A stretch of DNA of 34,430 nt from Chloroflexota bacterium (GTDB lineage: Bacteria; Chloroflexota; Anaerolineae; J036; Brachytrichaceae). The stretch spans positions 1 through 34,430 of the forward strand of contig JAUQQA010000027.1 in the NCBI GenBank assembly GCA_030550095.1, given 5' to 3'. Within the stretch, counting starts at the first letter, position 1; each line of letters opens with the position of its first letter. Below are positions 14,321-23,316 of the stretch, in pieces. The position numbers and the translations under genes are program-made. The notes beneath the pieces were generated by a model that did not search any database, was not told the DNA's origin, and saw only the letters and a program-made list of their open reading frames with translations.

Positions 14321-15376
14321 GTGAACGCGCGAAAGCCATCGTTCTACGTCCGCGATGTGCCCGTTTACGGCGACCTCATCTTGGCGCCGATGGACGGCTT
14401 CTCGGACCTGCCGTTTCGGCTGATCTGCCGCGAGTACGGCAGCGCGATGAGCTACACCGAGTTCACCTCCTGCGATGCAATCTTGCGCAACGCGCGCCCG
14501 GCGCTGCGCCAGTTGGACTACCACCCGGCGGAAAAGCCGCAGGTGGTGTTCCAGATTTTCGACAGCGACGAAGATCGCATCGTGGCGGCAGCGCAGAAGA
14601 TCGAGCGGCTCGGTCCGGACATCATTGACCTAAACATGGGCTGCTCGGTGAGCAACGTGAGCGGGCGCGGCGCAGGCGCCGGCTTGCTGCGCGACCCGCA
14701 AAAGGTGGCGCGCATCTTCAGCCGCTTGAGCAAGGCCGTGAAGGTGCCGGTCACGGCGAAGATTCGCCTCGGCTGGGATTCGCGTTCGCGCAACTACTTG
14801 GAGATCGCGCGCATCCTTGAGGACAATGGCGCCTCGCTCATCGCCGTGCATGGCCGCACCAAGGAGCAGGGCTACAAGGGCGTTGCCGATTGGGACGCCA
14901 TCGCTGAGGTGAAACAAGCGGTGCACATCCCCGTCATCGGCAACGGCGATGTGAAAACCGTCGCTGACATCGCGCGCATCAAGGCACACACCGGCTGCGA
15001 CGGCGTGATGATCGGGCGCGCCGCCATCGGCAACCCGTGGATCTTCCAGCGCAAAGATCGCCACGAAGTGAGTGTGGAAGATGTGATCACCTTGCTCAAG
15101 CGCCACCTGCAAGCGATGTTGGATTACTACGGCGCGTATGGGCTGGTGCTGTTCCGCAAGCACGCGGTGAAGTACATGCATGGCTTGCCGCACGTCGCCG
15201 CGTTGCGCGCGCAGCTCGTCACCTGCGAGAGCGTGGGCGAATTCCTCGAGGCAATTGATACGTTTTACGAGCGCTACAAGCGTGGACGCTTGCCCGACTC
15301 CGCCTACATCTTCGCGGCTGAGCCTGAAGAAGAGATCGAGTGGTCGTGTGACCGCGCCGCCATCGCATGCGCGTAG
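14321..15376 (+). CDS. dus: tRNA-dihydrouridine synthase
   Basis: This 351-residue FMN-dependent enzyme would reduce specific uridines in tRNA to dihydrouridine using NAD(P)H. The TIM-barrel core starts LAPMDGFSDLPFRLI (about 21-35). The catalytic cysteine is Cys108 in DLNMGCSVSNVSGRGAGAGLL; the residue after it is Ser where Pro is usual. Further motifs are TAKIRLGW (about 142), AVHGRTKEQGYKG (about 173), GNGDV and GVMIGRAAIGNPWIF for flavin phosphate binding. A helical C-terminal domain follows. Length and motifs resemble DusB-type bacterial enzymes, but which tRNA position it modifies is not clear. The GTG start is supported by the adjacent TACAAT. Its last 10 bases overlap the next gene, indicating coupling. 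Confidence 0.92.
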   Translation: MNARKPSFYVRDVPVYGDLILAPMDGFSDLPFRLICREYGSAMSYTEFTSCDAILRNARPALRQLDYHPAEKPQVVFQIFDSDEDRIVAAAQKIERLGPDIIDLNMGCSVSNVSGRGAGAGLLRDPQKVARIFSRLSKAVKVPVTAKIRLGWDSRSRNYLEIARILEDNGASLIAVHGRTKEQGYKGVADWDAIAEVKQAVHIPVIGNGDVKTVADIARIKAHTGCDGVMIGRAAIGNPWIFQRKDRHEVSVEDVITLLKRHLQAMLDYYGAYGLVLFRKHAVKYMHGLPHVAALRAQLVTCESVGEFLEAIDTFYERYKRGRLPDSAYIFAAEPEEEIEWSCDRAAIACA

Positions 15377-16467
15377 CCTTGCTCTCCAAGGCGCTGGTGG
15401 TCGGCGCGTATCAGCGCAAATGCGAGCTGCTCGCCGAGCAACCTGATGTGGCGCTCACGGCGCTCGTGCCGCCGCGCTGGGGGCGCCACGTGCTCGAACG
15501 CGCGCACACGCGCGGCTATACGCTGCAAGTTGTGCCCGTGCGCTTCAGCGGGCACTTTCACCTTCACTACTATCCCACGCTCGCGCGCGTGTTGCGTGCG
15601 TTGCAGCCGCAGCTTGTGCACGTGGACGAAGAGCCGTACAACCTCGCCACTTGGCTTGCGGTGCGCGCGGCGACGCGCCTGCGGCCGCGTCCGGCGGTGG
15701 TGTGTTTTTCGTGGCAAAACCTGAACCGACGCTACCCGCCGCCGTTCCGATGGATGGAGCGCGACGTGCTGCGACACACCGACGCGCTGATCGTCGGCAA
15801 CGCCGAAGCCGCCACCGTGTGGCGCGCGAAAGGGTATCGCGGGCCGATCGCGCTCGTGCCGCAGTTTGGCGTGGACGAAGCCACGTTCACACCAGCGCCG
15901 CACGCAGCGCGCGAGGCGTTCATCGTTGGCTTTGCAGGGCGCTTGGTGCGCGAGAAAGGTGTGGATGTCCTGCTGCGCGCGTTCGCGCAGTTGCCCGAGC
16001 CGGCGCAGTTGCACATCGTCGGCGAGGGCGACCAGCGCGAGGCGCTGCGCGCGTTGGCGCGGGCGTTGGGGGTAGCCGCGCGCGTGCATTTTCAGCCGGC
16101 ACTCCCCTCAACAGCGATGCCTGCGTTTTACCGATCGCTCGATGTGCTGGTGTTGCCCTCGCGCACGCTGCCGAATTGGAAGGAGCAGTTCGGGCGTGTG
16201 CTCATCGAGGCGATGGCGTGCGGCGTGCCGGTGGTCGCCTCGCGCTGTGGCGAAGCGCCGAACGTGGTGGGCGACGCCGGCTTGGTGTTCCCCGAAGAAG
16301 ATGCAGATGCCCTTGCGGCGCAGCTCCACATGCTGATGCACGACGCGCGGCTGCGCGCGATGTTAGGCGAGCGCGGGCGCGCGCGCGTGCTCGCGCACTT
16401 CACCATGCGGCGCGTTGCCGAGCAAACCGCGCAAGTTTGGCGCGAAGCTTACGCAAGGCTGTGCTAG
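15367..16467 (+). CDS. glycosyltransferase family 4
   Basis: This 366-residue GT-B enzyme begins MRVALLSKALVVGAYQRK. It has a linker with NAEAATVWRAKGYRGPIALVPQFGVDEATF (about 140-175). In the donor domain, GFAGRLVREKGVDVLLRAFA (about 191-210) binds the nucleotide sugar together with the E-x7-E-type EQFGRVLIEAMACGVPVVAS. It would add a sugar to a lipid, exopolysaccharide or small-molecule acceptor; no surface-polysaccharide cluster surrounds it, so the acceptor is unknown. Its start lies inside the end of the dihydrouridine synthase gene, so the two are co-transcribed despite unrelated functions. Its TAG stop shares the palindrome CTAG (16464-16467) with the stop of the convergent RicT gene, leaving no room for a separate terminator. 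Confidence 0.87.
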   Translation: MRVALLSKALVVGAYQRKCELLAEQPDVALTALVPPRWGRHVLERAHTRGYTLQVVPVRFSGHFHLHYYPTLARVLRALQPQLVHVDEEPYNLATWLAVRAATRLRPRPAVVCFSWQNLNRRYPPPFRWMERDVLRHTDALIVGNAEAATVWRAKGYRGPIALVPQFGVDEATFTPAPHAAREAFIVGFAGRLVREKGVDVLLRAFAQLPEPAQLHIVGEGDQREALRALARALGVAARVHFQPALPSTAMPAFYRSLDVLVLPSRTLPNWKEQFGRVLIEAMACGVPVVASRCGEAPNVVGDAGLVFPEEDADALAAQLHMLMHDARLRAMLGERGRARVLAHFTMRRVAEQTAQVWREAYARLC

Positions 16468-17762
16468 CGCTTGCGGCGCTTGGGCAGCGGGCGCCGTTGT
16501 GGCTGCGTAGCTGGCGGCTTGGGGGGCTGTGCTGATGCGGGCGGGCTTGCCGAGGCCTGTGCTGCTGGGCGACCGATGTCCGTTGGGCGCAAGGCTTTGC
16601 GCTTGCGCTTGCGACGCTTGCGCTTTGCGGGGGTGGATGTCTCTGGCGCAGCGGCAGCTAGCTCGGGCAATGCGGTGGAGAGCGCAGCGCGTTCTTCTGC
16701 TTCTTCTCCTTCCTCGTCTTCGGGTTCAGGCTCGGCAACTGGCGCTGCTGCGATGGGTGTAGCTGTAGCCTCGCTCTTGCCGCGGCCACACTCACAGCCG
16801 CCGTTTTCGTGGCGGTCGCACGTGCCGCTCAGCGCTTTCTCTTGCAGGCGCTGGAACTCCTCGAGCGGCACGAGCTGCTCGCGGTGGAACACCACCTCGC
16901 GCGCCTCAGGTCCTTCGCCGAAGCGCACGCGCACTGAATCGCGCAGGTGCAAAATCTCCACCACCTTGCCAGGACCCATCGGCGTGCCGATCATGGACTT
17001 GAGCTTAGGCAGGTGTCGGCGCGCCTCGACGTATTGCTCGTACTCGTAGATCAAGCAACAGCGCAGCCGCCCACACATGCCAGCGATGTCCTTTGGGTCC
17101 AGGCTGAGGTTTTGCTCTTTGGCGTGCTTGATCGAGATAGGGCTGAACTCGGTGAGGAAGCGCGAGCAGCAACGCTGGTCAATGCCGCAGGCACCAGCGC
17201 CGCCGATGATCTTCGCTACCTCGCGCGGGCTGATCTGGCGCGTCTCGATGCGCGCGCGGTAAAGGCGGCTCATCGCCTCGCGCAGCGGTGCCACCTCGAC
17301 GCGCACCTCTTGGTCGGTGGTGTAGAGGAAGGTGAGCGTCTGCCCGTCGAAGCTGTACTCCGCGCGGACGATCTTGACGGGCAGCTTGAGCGCTGCGGCT
17401 TCGGCGCGGCAGGCGATCAGCGCTTCTAGTTCTTTCTGCTGGTAGAAGTGGCGCATCGCCATATCGCGCCCTGTCGCGCGGCGCTCGATGCGCTTGTAAG
17501 GGCCTTGGGGGTCTTTGGGCGGCTTGAAGGTCGCCACCTGCGCCATTTGCTTGCCGCGCGCGGTGTCCACGATCACCCAGTCGCCGATCTTCAGGTCGTC
17601 GAACCCCTCGGCGCTGTAGTGGTAAATCTTGCCGACGGGCTGAAAGCGCACGCCCACGAGCCGCGGCTTAGGTGCTTCGGGCGGCGTCGTGGGCGCGCCC
17701 GTCCATTCTGGCAAGTCGAAAATCGAAGGCTCTCGCGTTGCAACCGCTTCTACTTCTCCCAT
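16464..17762 (-). CDS. ricT: PSP1-domain protein, RicT (YaaT) family
   Basis: This 432-residue protein holds a PSP1 core (about residues 33-310). It carries the family's cysteine signature: Cys192, Cys198-Cys199 (CGIDQRCC) and Cys230, Cys235-Cys236 (MCGRLRCCLIYE). In Bacillus, RicT forms a complex with RicA and RicF that binds iron-sulfur clusters and stimulates RNase Y mRNA processing. RicA and RicF are not in the window. Beyond the core there are three extra cysteines (Cys315, Cys323, Cys325) and a low-complexity tail. The tail is acidic near 350-362 and then strongly Lys/Arg-rich (KRKRRKRKRK, about 382-392), ending in a proline-rich, basic stretch. That tail is not part of the standard family and could bind RNA. 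The start at 17762 follows GAGGAAG, about 11 bases upstream. Confidence 0.88.
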   Translation of the reverse strand: MGEVEAVATREPSIFDLPEWTGAPTTPPEAPKPRLVGVRFQPVGKIYHYSAEGFDDLKIGDWVIVDTARGKQMAQVATFKPPKDPQGPYKRIERRATGRDMAMRHFYQQKELEALIACRAEAAALKLPVKIVRAEYSFDGQTLTFLYTTDQEVRVEVAPLREAMSRLYRARIETRQISPREVAKIIGGAGACGIDQRCCSRFLTEFSPISIKHAKEQNLSLDPKDIAGMCGRLRCCLIYEYEQYVEARRHLPKLKSMIGTPMGPGKVVEILHLRDSVRVRFGEGPEAREVVFHREQLVPLEEFQRLQEKALSGTCDRHENGGCECGRGKSEATATPIAAAPVAEPEPEDEEGEEAEERAALSTALPELAAAAPETSTPAKRKRRKRKRKALRPTDIGRPAAQASASPPASAQPPKPPATQPQRRPLPKRRKR

Positions 17763-17763
17763 T

Positions 17764-17804
17764 GCGTGACCGCTTCCTCAACAATACGACGTTGCTGGTC
17801 ACGC
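17764..17804 (-). promoter_or_regulatory. inverted repeat enclosing the ricT ribosome-binding region
   Basis: GCGTGACC (17764-17771) and GGTCACGC (17797-17804) are perfect 8-base complements around a 25-base loop. On the minus strand the 3' arm ends two bases before the ricT ATG, and the GAGGAAG ribosome site falls in the loop. It could be a leader hairpin modulating translation or a protein-binding site. It has no T-run, so it is not a terminator for the upstream glutamate dehydrogenase gene. Confidence 0.4.
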
Positions 17805-17811
17805 TGCGCGA

Positions 17812-19101
17812 CTATGGGTAAAGCCCGCGCGTGCGCGTTGCCTCAGCGACACGCCCGACGCCCAACACGAGCGCCGCGGTGCGTAGGTCAATGTCCATGC
17901 GCAGCGCGGTCTCGTACACGTCATGAAAGCTACGCACCATGATGCGCTCGAGGCGGTGCGTCACGTCCTCTTCTTCCCAGAAGAGTTGCTGCAAGCTCTG
18001 CACCCACTCGAAGTAGCTCACCACCACGCCGCCGGCGTTGCACAAGATGTCTGGGATGACGACGACGTTGTTCTCGAGCAAGATCTCGTCGGCTTCAGGT
18101 GTGGTTGGTCCGTTGGCGCCTTCAGCGATCATGCGCGCGCGGACTTGCGCAGCGTTGTCGGCGGTGATCTGGTTTTCCATCGCCGCCGGCACCAGCACAT
18201 CGCATTGTAACGTGAGCAGCTCGGCGTTGGTGATGCGATCGCCCTCAGGGAACTCCACCACGCTGCGGTGTTCCTTCATGAAGCGGCGCAGCTTGGGGAT
18301 ATCAAGCCCATGCGGGTTGTAGATGCCGCCCTCGATGTCGCTCACGGCGATCACCTTGCAGCCCATTTCGTATGCTGTCTGCGCGGTGATCGAGCCGACG
18401 TTGCCGAAGCCCTGCACGGCAATGCGGATGCCGTCAAAATTCCAGCCGAAGGTGCGGTAGGCCTCGCGCACGATGAACATGATGCCGCGCCCTGTGGCTT
18501 CGAATCGGCCCGCCGAGCCGCCGATGTTGAGCGGCTTGCCCGTGACGATCGCGGGCACGGAGTAGCCGCGGTGCATGGAGTACGTGTCCATGATCCACGC
18601 CATGATCTGCGGGTTGGTGCCCATGTCGGGCGCGGGGATGTCGCCTTCGGGGCTGATCAGTGGCGTGATCTCGGTGGTGTAGCGCCGCGTGAGCGCTTCC
18701 AACTCGCGCAGCGAGAGTTGCTTCGGGTCCACCACCACGCCACCCTTCGCGCCGCCATAGGGGATGTTCACCACCGCGCACTTCCACGTCATCCACATCG
18801 CCAGCGCGCGCACTTCTTCGAGGTCCACATGCGGTGAGTAGCGGATGCCGCCCTTCGTCGGTCCGCGCGCCGTGTTGTGGTGCACGCGGTAGCCGGTGAA
18901 GCAGCGGATCTCGCCGTTGTCCATCTTGACGGGGAAGTTCACGGTGAGTTCGCGGCGTGGGTAGCGCAAGATCTCGTATAAGCCGCTTTCTAGCCCAAGG
19001 ATTTGCGCTGCGCGGTCGAACTGAGCGAGCGCAGTTTTGTAGGCGCTGTCGCGCTGCGGCTTGCTTGCCGCAGCCGACGGCAGAGGTTGGTAGATCGTCA
19101 T
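17812..19101 (-). CDS. gdhA: glutamate dehydrogenase (Glu/Leu/Phe/Val family)
   Basis: This 429-residue enzyme would interconvert glutamate and 2-oxoglutarate plus ammonia using NAD(P). Substrate-site lysines are Lys82 (TKGGIRYSP), Lys106 (TWKCAVV) and the catalytic Lys118 in [14 protein letters not shown], the family signature. Asp158 lies in PAPDMGTN. The dinucleotide domain has the G-x-G-x-x-G motif [11 protein letters not shown] (about 225-235). The length and NVNFP-type N-terminus fit the hexameric bacterial/archaeal enzymes of about 420-430 residues. Leucine dehydrogenases are shorter, so glutamate is the best substrate guess; cofactor preference is not assigned. GAGGTGA lies just before the ATG. 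It is divergent from an amino-acid ABC importer, which suggests a link between amino-acid uptake and catabolism. Confidence 0.93.
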   Translation of the reverse strand: MTIYQPLPSAAASKPQRDSAYKTALAQFDRAAQILGLESGLYEILRYPRRELTVNFPVKMDNGEIRCFTGYRVHHNTARGPTKGGIRYSPHVDLEEVRALAMWMTWKCAVVNIPYGGAKGGVVVDPKQLSLRELEALTRRYTTEITPLISPEGDIPAPDMGTNPQIMAWIMDTYSMHRGYSVPAIVTGKPLNIGGSAGRFEATGRGIMFIVREAYRTFGWNFDGIRIAVQGFGNVGSITAQTAYEMGCKVIAVSDIEGGIYNPHGLDIPKLRRFMKEHRSVVEFPEGDRITNAELLTLQCDVLVPAAMENQITADNAAQVRARMIAEGANGPTTPEADEILLENNVVVIPDILCNAGGVVVSYFEWVQSLQQLFWEEEDVTHRLERIMVRSFHDVYETALRMDIDLRTAALVLGVGRVAEATRTRGLYP

Positions 19102-19125
19102 GGATCACCTCACATCGGTTGTTGA

Positions 19126-19153
19126 CCTTGGCGGCTAGGAGGGCACGCCAAGG
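19126..19153 (-). promoter_or_regulatory. inverted repeat in the gdhA leader
   Basis: CCTTGGCG (19126-19133) and CGCCAAGG (19146-19153) pair perfectly around 12 bases. On the minus strand the hairpin lies about 24 bases before the gdhA start and its loop reads CCTCCT, which could pair weakly with the nearby GAGGTG ribosome site. No T-run follows. Confidence 0.4.
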
Positions 19154-19169
19154 CTCGGGTTGTGCGAAG

Positions 19170-19229
19170 GGCGAGCTAGCCGCTTTGCTGCCAAGCGGTT
19201 GCGTGGCACAAAGCGAAGCGCCGCTCGCC
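19170..19229 (-). promoter_or_regulatory. long imperfect hairpin in the gdhA leader
   Basis: Three nested paired segments fold these 60 bases. GGCGAGC (19170-19176) pairs with GCTCGCC (19223-19229), CGCTTTG (19181-19187) with CAAAGCG (19209-19215), and TGCC (19189-19192) with GGCA (19205-19208). They are separated by an asymmetric internal loop and one bulged C, with a 12-base apical loop. If gdhA is transcribed from the promoter at 19245-19273, this structure lies in its roughly 137-base leader. It matches no riboswitch that I recognise. Confidence 0.45.
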
Positions 19230-19244
19230 AAACGGCGCGTTGGT

Positions 19245-19273
19245 ATTGTATAAACTCAATGCCCAAAATCCAA
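19245..19273 (-). promoter_or_regulatory. candidate gdhA promoter
   Basis: On the minus strand TTGGAT (19273-19268), a 17-base spacer and TACAAT (19250-19245) form a good promoter, predicting a start near 19238. Its -10 box overlaps the candidate -10 of the divergent importer operon. Confidence 0.5.
19249..19256 (+). promoter_or_regulatory. candidate -10 region of the amino-acid importer operon
   Basis: TATAAACT contains two overlapping -10-like hexamers (TATAAA, TAAACT). No good -35 is seen 16-18 bases upstream. A start near 19262 would leave a short leader containing the GGAGGG site at 19280-19285. It overlaps the divergent gdhA promoter. Confidence 0.35.
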
Positions 19274-19279
19274 ACTCTC

Positions 19280-19285
19280 GGAGGG
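19280..19285 (+). promoter_or_regulatory. Shine-Dalgarno site deciding the importer start
   Basis: GGAGGG lies 12 bases before the ATG at 19298. An in-frame ATG at 19259 is upstream of this site and almost inside the -10 box, so 19298 is preferred. Confidence 0.6.
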
Positions 19286-19297
19286 AAACACGTTCCG

Positions 19298-20479
19298 ATG
19301 GCAGCCAAGCGCTTGGAACGCCTGCCCGTTTGGGCATTTTGGCGCGATGAACGCTTCATTCGCGCGGTGATCCAGATTGTGGTGCTCGGCGGCGTGATCT
19401 GGCTAGGGATCACCGCCGCGAACAATGTGGCGTTTTCGCTGCGGCAGCAGGGCATCGCGCTGGGGTTCGACTTCCTGAACAACGGCGCGGGCTTCGACAT
19501 CGGCGACACGCTGATCCCCTACACCAACAGCGACACGTTCGCGCGCGCGCTCTTGGTCGGCTTGCTCAACACCTTGGTCGTGAGCGTAACAGGCATTGTG
19601 TTGGCGACGATTCTCGGCATCTTCGTGGGGATCGCGCGCCTCTCGAGCAATTGGCTGGTGAGCCGCACAGCGTGGTTGTTCATCGAGCTGATGCGCAACG
19701 TGCCGCTACTGGTGTTGCTCGTGTTCCTCTACACTGCGGTGTTCCTCAAGCTGCCGCGCGCGCGCCAGGCGATCAGCGTTGGACCGATCTACCTGAGCAA
19801 CCGCGGTGTTGCCGTGCCTTGGGGTGAGCCGACGGAGACATGGGGCGCGTTCCTCGCCGTGCTGGGCGCAGCGCTTGTCGGCGCGGTGATGGCTGGCGTG
19901 GGGATGCGCGTGTGGCAAAACCGCAGCGGGCGCCCTAAGCCGATCGTGTTGCCAGCGCTGGGGGTGCTGCTGGGGGCGAGCGTGGTGGGGTGGTTTGCAT
20001 TGCCGCAGCCGCCGCTCACGCTCTCGTATCCGGAGATCGCAGGGTTCAACTTCCGCGGCGGTCGCACGTTCACGCCAGAGTTCATGGCGCTGTTGTTAGG
20101 GCTGGTGATCTACACCGCCGCGTTCATCGGCGAGGTGGTGCGCGCAGGGATCCAATCGGTGCCCAAGGGACAGGTTGAGGCAGCGCGCGCGCTCGGCTTC
20201 GGACCAGGGCGCACGTTGCAGCTCATCGTCTTCCCGCAGGCGCTGCGCGTCATCGTGCCGCCGCTCACCAACCAGTACCTGAATCTCACGAAGAACTCTA
20301 CGCTCGCTGTCGCTATCGGCTACCCCGATCTCTTCAGCGTCTCTGGCACCATCATCAACCAGACTGGGCGCGCGGTGGAGATGATCGCGGTGGTGATGGC
20401 GGTGTATCTCAGCACCAGCCTGTTCACTTCACTGTTGATGAACCTCTACAACCGTCGCGTGCGCTTGGTGGAGCGGTGA
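19298..20479 (+). CDS. aapQ: amino-acid ABC transporter permease, AapQ-like
   Basis: This 393-residue inner-membrane permease belongs to the general L-amino-acid family (AapQ/BztB). It has an N-terminal helix (about 25-45), then stretches close to AapQ: QGIALGFDFLNNGAGFDIGDTLIPY, LLNTLVVSVTGIVLATILGIFVGIARLSSNWLVSR, and an inserted, less conserved loop region. The C-terminal permease core has the EAA-type cytoplasmic loop VEAARALGFGPGRTLQLIVFPQALRVIVPPL (about 292-322), which docks on the ATPase. With AapM it would form the heterodimeric channel. The next gene begins 3 bases after its stop, so the operon is tight. No periplasmic binding protein (aapJ) gene lies on either side. Confidence 0.88.
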   Translation: MAAKRLERLPVWAFWRDERFIRAVIQIVVLGGVIWLGITAANNVAFSLRQQGIALGFDFLNNGAGFDIGDTLIPYTNSDTFARALLVGLLNTLVVSVTGIVLATILGIFVGIARLSSNWLVSRTAWLFIELMRNVPLLVLLVFLYTAVFLKLPRARQAISVGPIYLSNRGVAVPWGEPTETWGAFLAVLGAALVGAVMAGVGMRVWQNRSGRPKPIVLPALGVLLGASVVGWFALPQPPLTLSYPEIAGFNFRGGRTFTPEFMALLLGLVIYTAAFIGEVVRAGIQSVPKGQVEAARALGFGPGRTLQLIVFPQALRVIVPPLTNQYLNLTKNSTLAVAIGYPDLFSVSGTIINQTGRAVEMIAVVMAVYLSTSLFTSLLMNLYNRRVRLVER

Positions 20480-20482
20480 ACC

Positions 20483-21700
20483 ATGAGCCTTTCTGCACAA
20501 CCTCTGCCTCAACGACCTGTTGCTGAGCCGTTGCCACCCCCCACAGAGCGCTTCACGCTGTTGGGCTGGCTTTACAAAAACCTGTTCAACACGTGGTACA
20601 ACGCCGTGCTCACGGTGGTGATGGTGGTGCTCATCGCGCTGGCGGTGCGCGCAGCGGGCGAGTGGGCGCTCAGCATTGCACGCTGGGAGGTGATCACCAC
20701 CAACCTGCGCCTCTTCGCCATCGGTCAGTACCCGGCTGCGGCGTTGTGGCGCGTGTGGGCGAGCGTGGTGCTGCTTTGGGGGGTGGCAGGGCTTTCGATC
20801 GGCGTGTGGGGACAGCGCGCCTATGGCAGCGTGGGCATGTTGCTCGCCTTCCCGTTCGTGCTGGGTGTGCTTGCCACAGACGAGACCACGCGCTGGGCGT
20901 TGTTGGGCACAACGGTAGCTGGCGCGTTTGGTTACGGACTTGGGCTGCTGCGCAAGCGCTGGCTGCGCCGCCTGGCGATCGTGGGATGGATCGCTTACTT
21001 CCCACTGGTGATCGTGCTGATCGCAGGTTTAGGCGACGAGGCGCCGCTGTTGCCCAGCGTGCCGACAAACCTTTGGGGTGGCCTGCTGCTCACGCTGTTG
21101 CTCACGGTGGTGGGGATCGTGTTTTCGTTTCCGTTGGGCGTGCTGTTGGCGCTCGGGCGCCGGTCCAAGCTGCCCATCGTGAGCGCGCTCAGCGTAATCT
21201 ACATCGAGGTGGTCCGCGGTGTGCCTTTCGTCACGGTGTTGTTCATGGCGCAGCTAATGTTGCCGTTGTTCCTGCCCGGCGTGACGATCGACCGCGTGAT
21301 CCGTGCCATGGCGGGCGTGGTGTTGTTCAGCGCAGCGTACTTGGCGGAGAACGTGCGCGGTGGGCTACAAGCTATCCCGCGCGGTCAATACGAAGCCGCC
21401 TATGCGCTGGGCTTTAAGCCGTGGCAAACCACGCTGCTGATCATCCTGCCGCAGGCGCTCAAGGCGGTGATCCCCATCCTTGTTGGTCAATTCATCGCAT
21501 TGTTCAAGGACACGTCGCTCGTGGTGATCGTCGGCTTGCTCGACCTCATGGGGATCGCCAAGACCGTCTTGGCGCAGCCGGACTTCCTCGGTTTGCAGGC
21601 GGAGGTGTATGCCTTTGTGGCGCTGGTGTATGGCGTGTTTTCGTTCCTCATGTCAACGCTCAGCCAGCGCTTGGAGCAGCGCCTGAACGCAGCGCGATAG
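20483..21700 (+). CDS. aapM: amino-acid ABC transporter permease, AapM-like
   Basis: This 405-residue protein is the second permease of the general amino-acid importer. A cytoplasmic N-terminus of about 35 residues precedes the first helix. The middle holds additional helices (about 85-190) that vary between homologues. The conserved permease core starts near [33 protein letters not shown], with [26 protein letters not shown] and the ATPase-docking loop [32 protein letters not shown]. The closing [21 protein letters not shown] segment is also typical of AapM. It sits between aapQ and the ATPase gene in a tight operon, 19 bases before the latter. Confidence 0.88.
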   Translation: MSLSAQPLPQRPVAEPLPPPTERFTLLGWLYKNLFNTWYNAVLTVVMVVLIALAVRAAGEWALSIARWEVITTNLRLFAIGQYPAAALWRVWASVVLLWGVAGLSIGVWGQRAYGSVGMLLAFPFVLGVLATDETTRWALLGTTVAGAFGYGLGLLRKRWLRRLAIVGWIAYFPLVIVLIAGLGDEAPLLPSVPTNLWGGLLLTLLLTVVGIVFSFPLGVLLALGRRSKLPIVSALSVIYIEVVRGVPFVTVLFMAQLMLPLFLPGVTIDRVIRAMAGVVLFSAAYLAENVRGGLQAIPRGQYEAAYALGFKPWQTTLLIILPQALKAVIPILVGQFIALFKDTSLVVIVGLLDLMGIAKTVLAQPDFLGLQAEVYAFVALVYGVFSFLMSTLSQRLEQRLNAAR

Positions 21701-21719
21701 TTACCGTGGAGGGAACCCA

Positions 21720-22475
<756 letters not shown>

Positions 22476-22556
22476 GAAACTCGCCGTTAAACTAGGTGCG
22501 TTTCTGGTCGCTCGGCTAGGTTCAGAGCGCAGGAGACGTGGTACGACGAGAAAACC

Positions 22557-23276
22557 GTGAAGCGCTGGGCGGTGAGATGGATCGGCGGTGTGATGATCGG
22601 CTTGCTTGTGGCGTGTGGCGCGGCGCGTTCTCCTACGGTGCCCTCGTCCGTCTCGCCGACGCTCGCAGAGCAGCTTGCTGAGGCGGGCTGGCAGCCAGTA
22701 CTGCAAGCGCCGGCGCAGTTCACGCACATGCCGCTGGCACCTGGCACCACTTGGGTGTATCACGTCGTCAATGAGGACGATTGCGCCAAACAAGAAGGCA
22801 CGCGCCAAACGCCCGGCATGATCACAGAGACGATCACCAGCGCTTGGCACGACGGCGACGTGTACGTGTTTGTGTTGAACGTCACCTCTGAGCTTTACGG
22901 CTACACCAGCACGCACGAGGCGGCGTATGTTTTGGTGGGCGATGCGCTCTACCGCGCGGCGGGGAGTGCGGCGCTTGCCCTCGCGCAAGCGCGCGGCGAA
23001 GGCTTCGATAACTCCTTAGCGTTCCGTCCCAAGCCAGCCGAGAAAACCACGCTCGGGGCGTGGAAAGTGATCGGACAAGAGCCAGTCGCTTGGGAAGGCG
23101 GGACGCAGGCTGATTGTTTTCACTTGCAGCGCCGCACCTCAGCCAACGAGCTGCATCACTGGTTCTGCCCAGGCATCGGCTTTGTGAAGCGCCAAGAGGT
23201 GAGCGCTGGTCCGATAGCGCACGTGCAAACGCAAACCCTGATCAAGCTCGAGCGCGTGGCGAACGTTTCGCCTTGA
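22557..23276 (+). CDS. putative lipoprotein of unknown function
   Basis: This 239-residue protein has a short signal peptide with lipobox LVAC. Cys20 would be lipid-modified and the protein anchored on the outer face of the cytoplasmic membrane. A Ser/Pro/Thr-rich linker (21-35) precedes a beta-rich domain (about 55-235). That domain holds PLAPGTTWVYHV, repeated aromatic beta strands, and three cysteines (in NEDDCAKQ, ADCFHL and HWFCPGIGFVKR) that might form a disulfide. The WFCPGIGFVKR ending is reminiscent of extracytoplasmic domains whose last strands read 'apGvG.v', found in many uncharacterised lipoproteins. I assign no function. The GTG at 22557 is chosen because it gives a standard 19-residue signal; no clear promoter or Shine-Dalgarno site is seen. 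Confidence 0.75.
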   Translation: MKRWAVRWIGGVMIGLLVACGAARSPTVPSSVSPTLAEQLAEAGWQPVLQAPAQFTHMPLAPGTTWVYHVVNEDDCAKQEGTRQTPGMITETITSAWHDGDVYVFVLNVTSELYGYTSTHEAAYVLVGDALYRAAGSAALALAQARGEGFDNSLAFRPKPAEKTTLGAWKVIGQEPVAWEGGTQADCFHLQRRTSANELHHWFCPGIGFVKRQEVSAGPIAHVQTQTLIKLERVANVSP

Positions 23277-23300
23277 GCAAACCACAGGCTGCGCTACACT
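23273..23300 (+). promoter_or_regulatory. promoter of the zinc-ribbon gene
   Basis: TTGAGC (23273-23278, overlapping the lipoprotein stop codon), a 16-base spacer and TACACT (23295-23300) are present. The start codon at 23317 lies 16 bases further on, giving a leader of about 9-10 bases without a Shine-Dalgarno site. Confidence 0.5.
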
Positions 23301-23316
23301 TCTGCTTCGGCTCGCG

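Noticed and set aside
15651-16535. Overlapping plus-strand frame inside the second glycosyltransferase gene
   Set aside because: Ala/Arg-rich shadow; the glycosyltransferase motifs are in the other frame.
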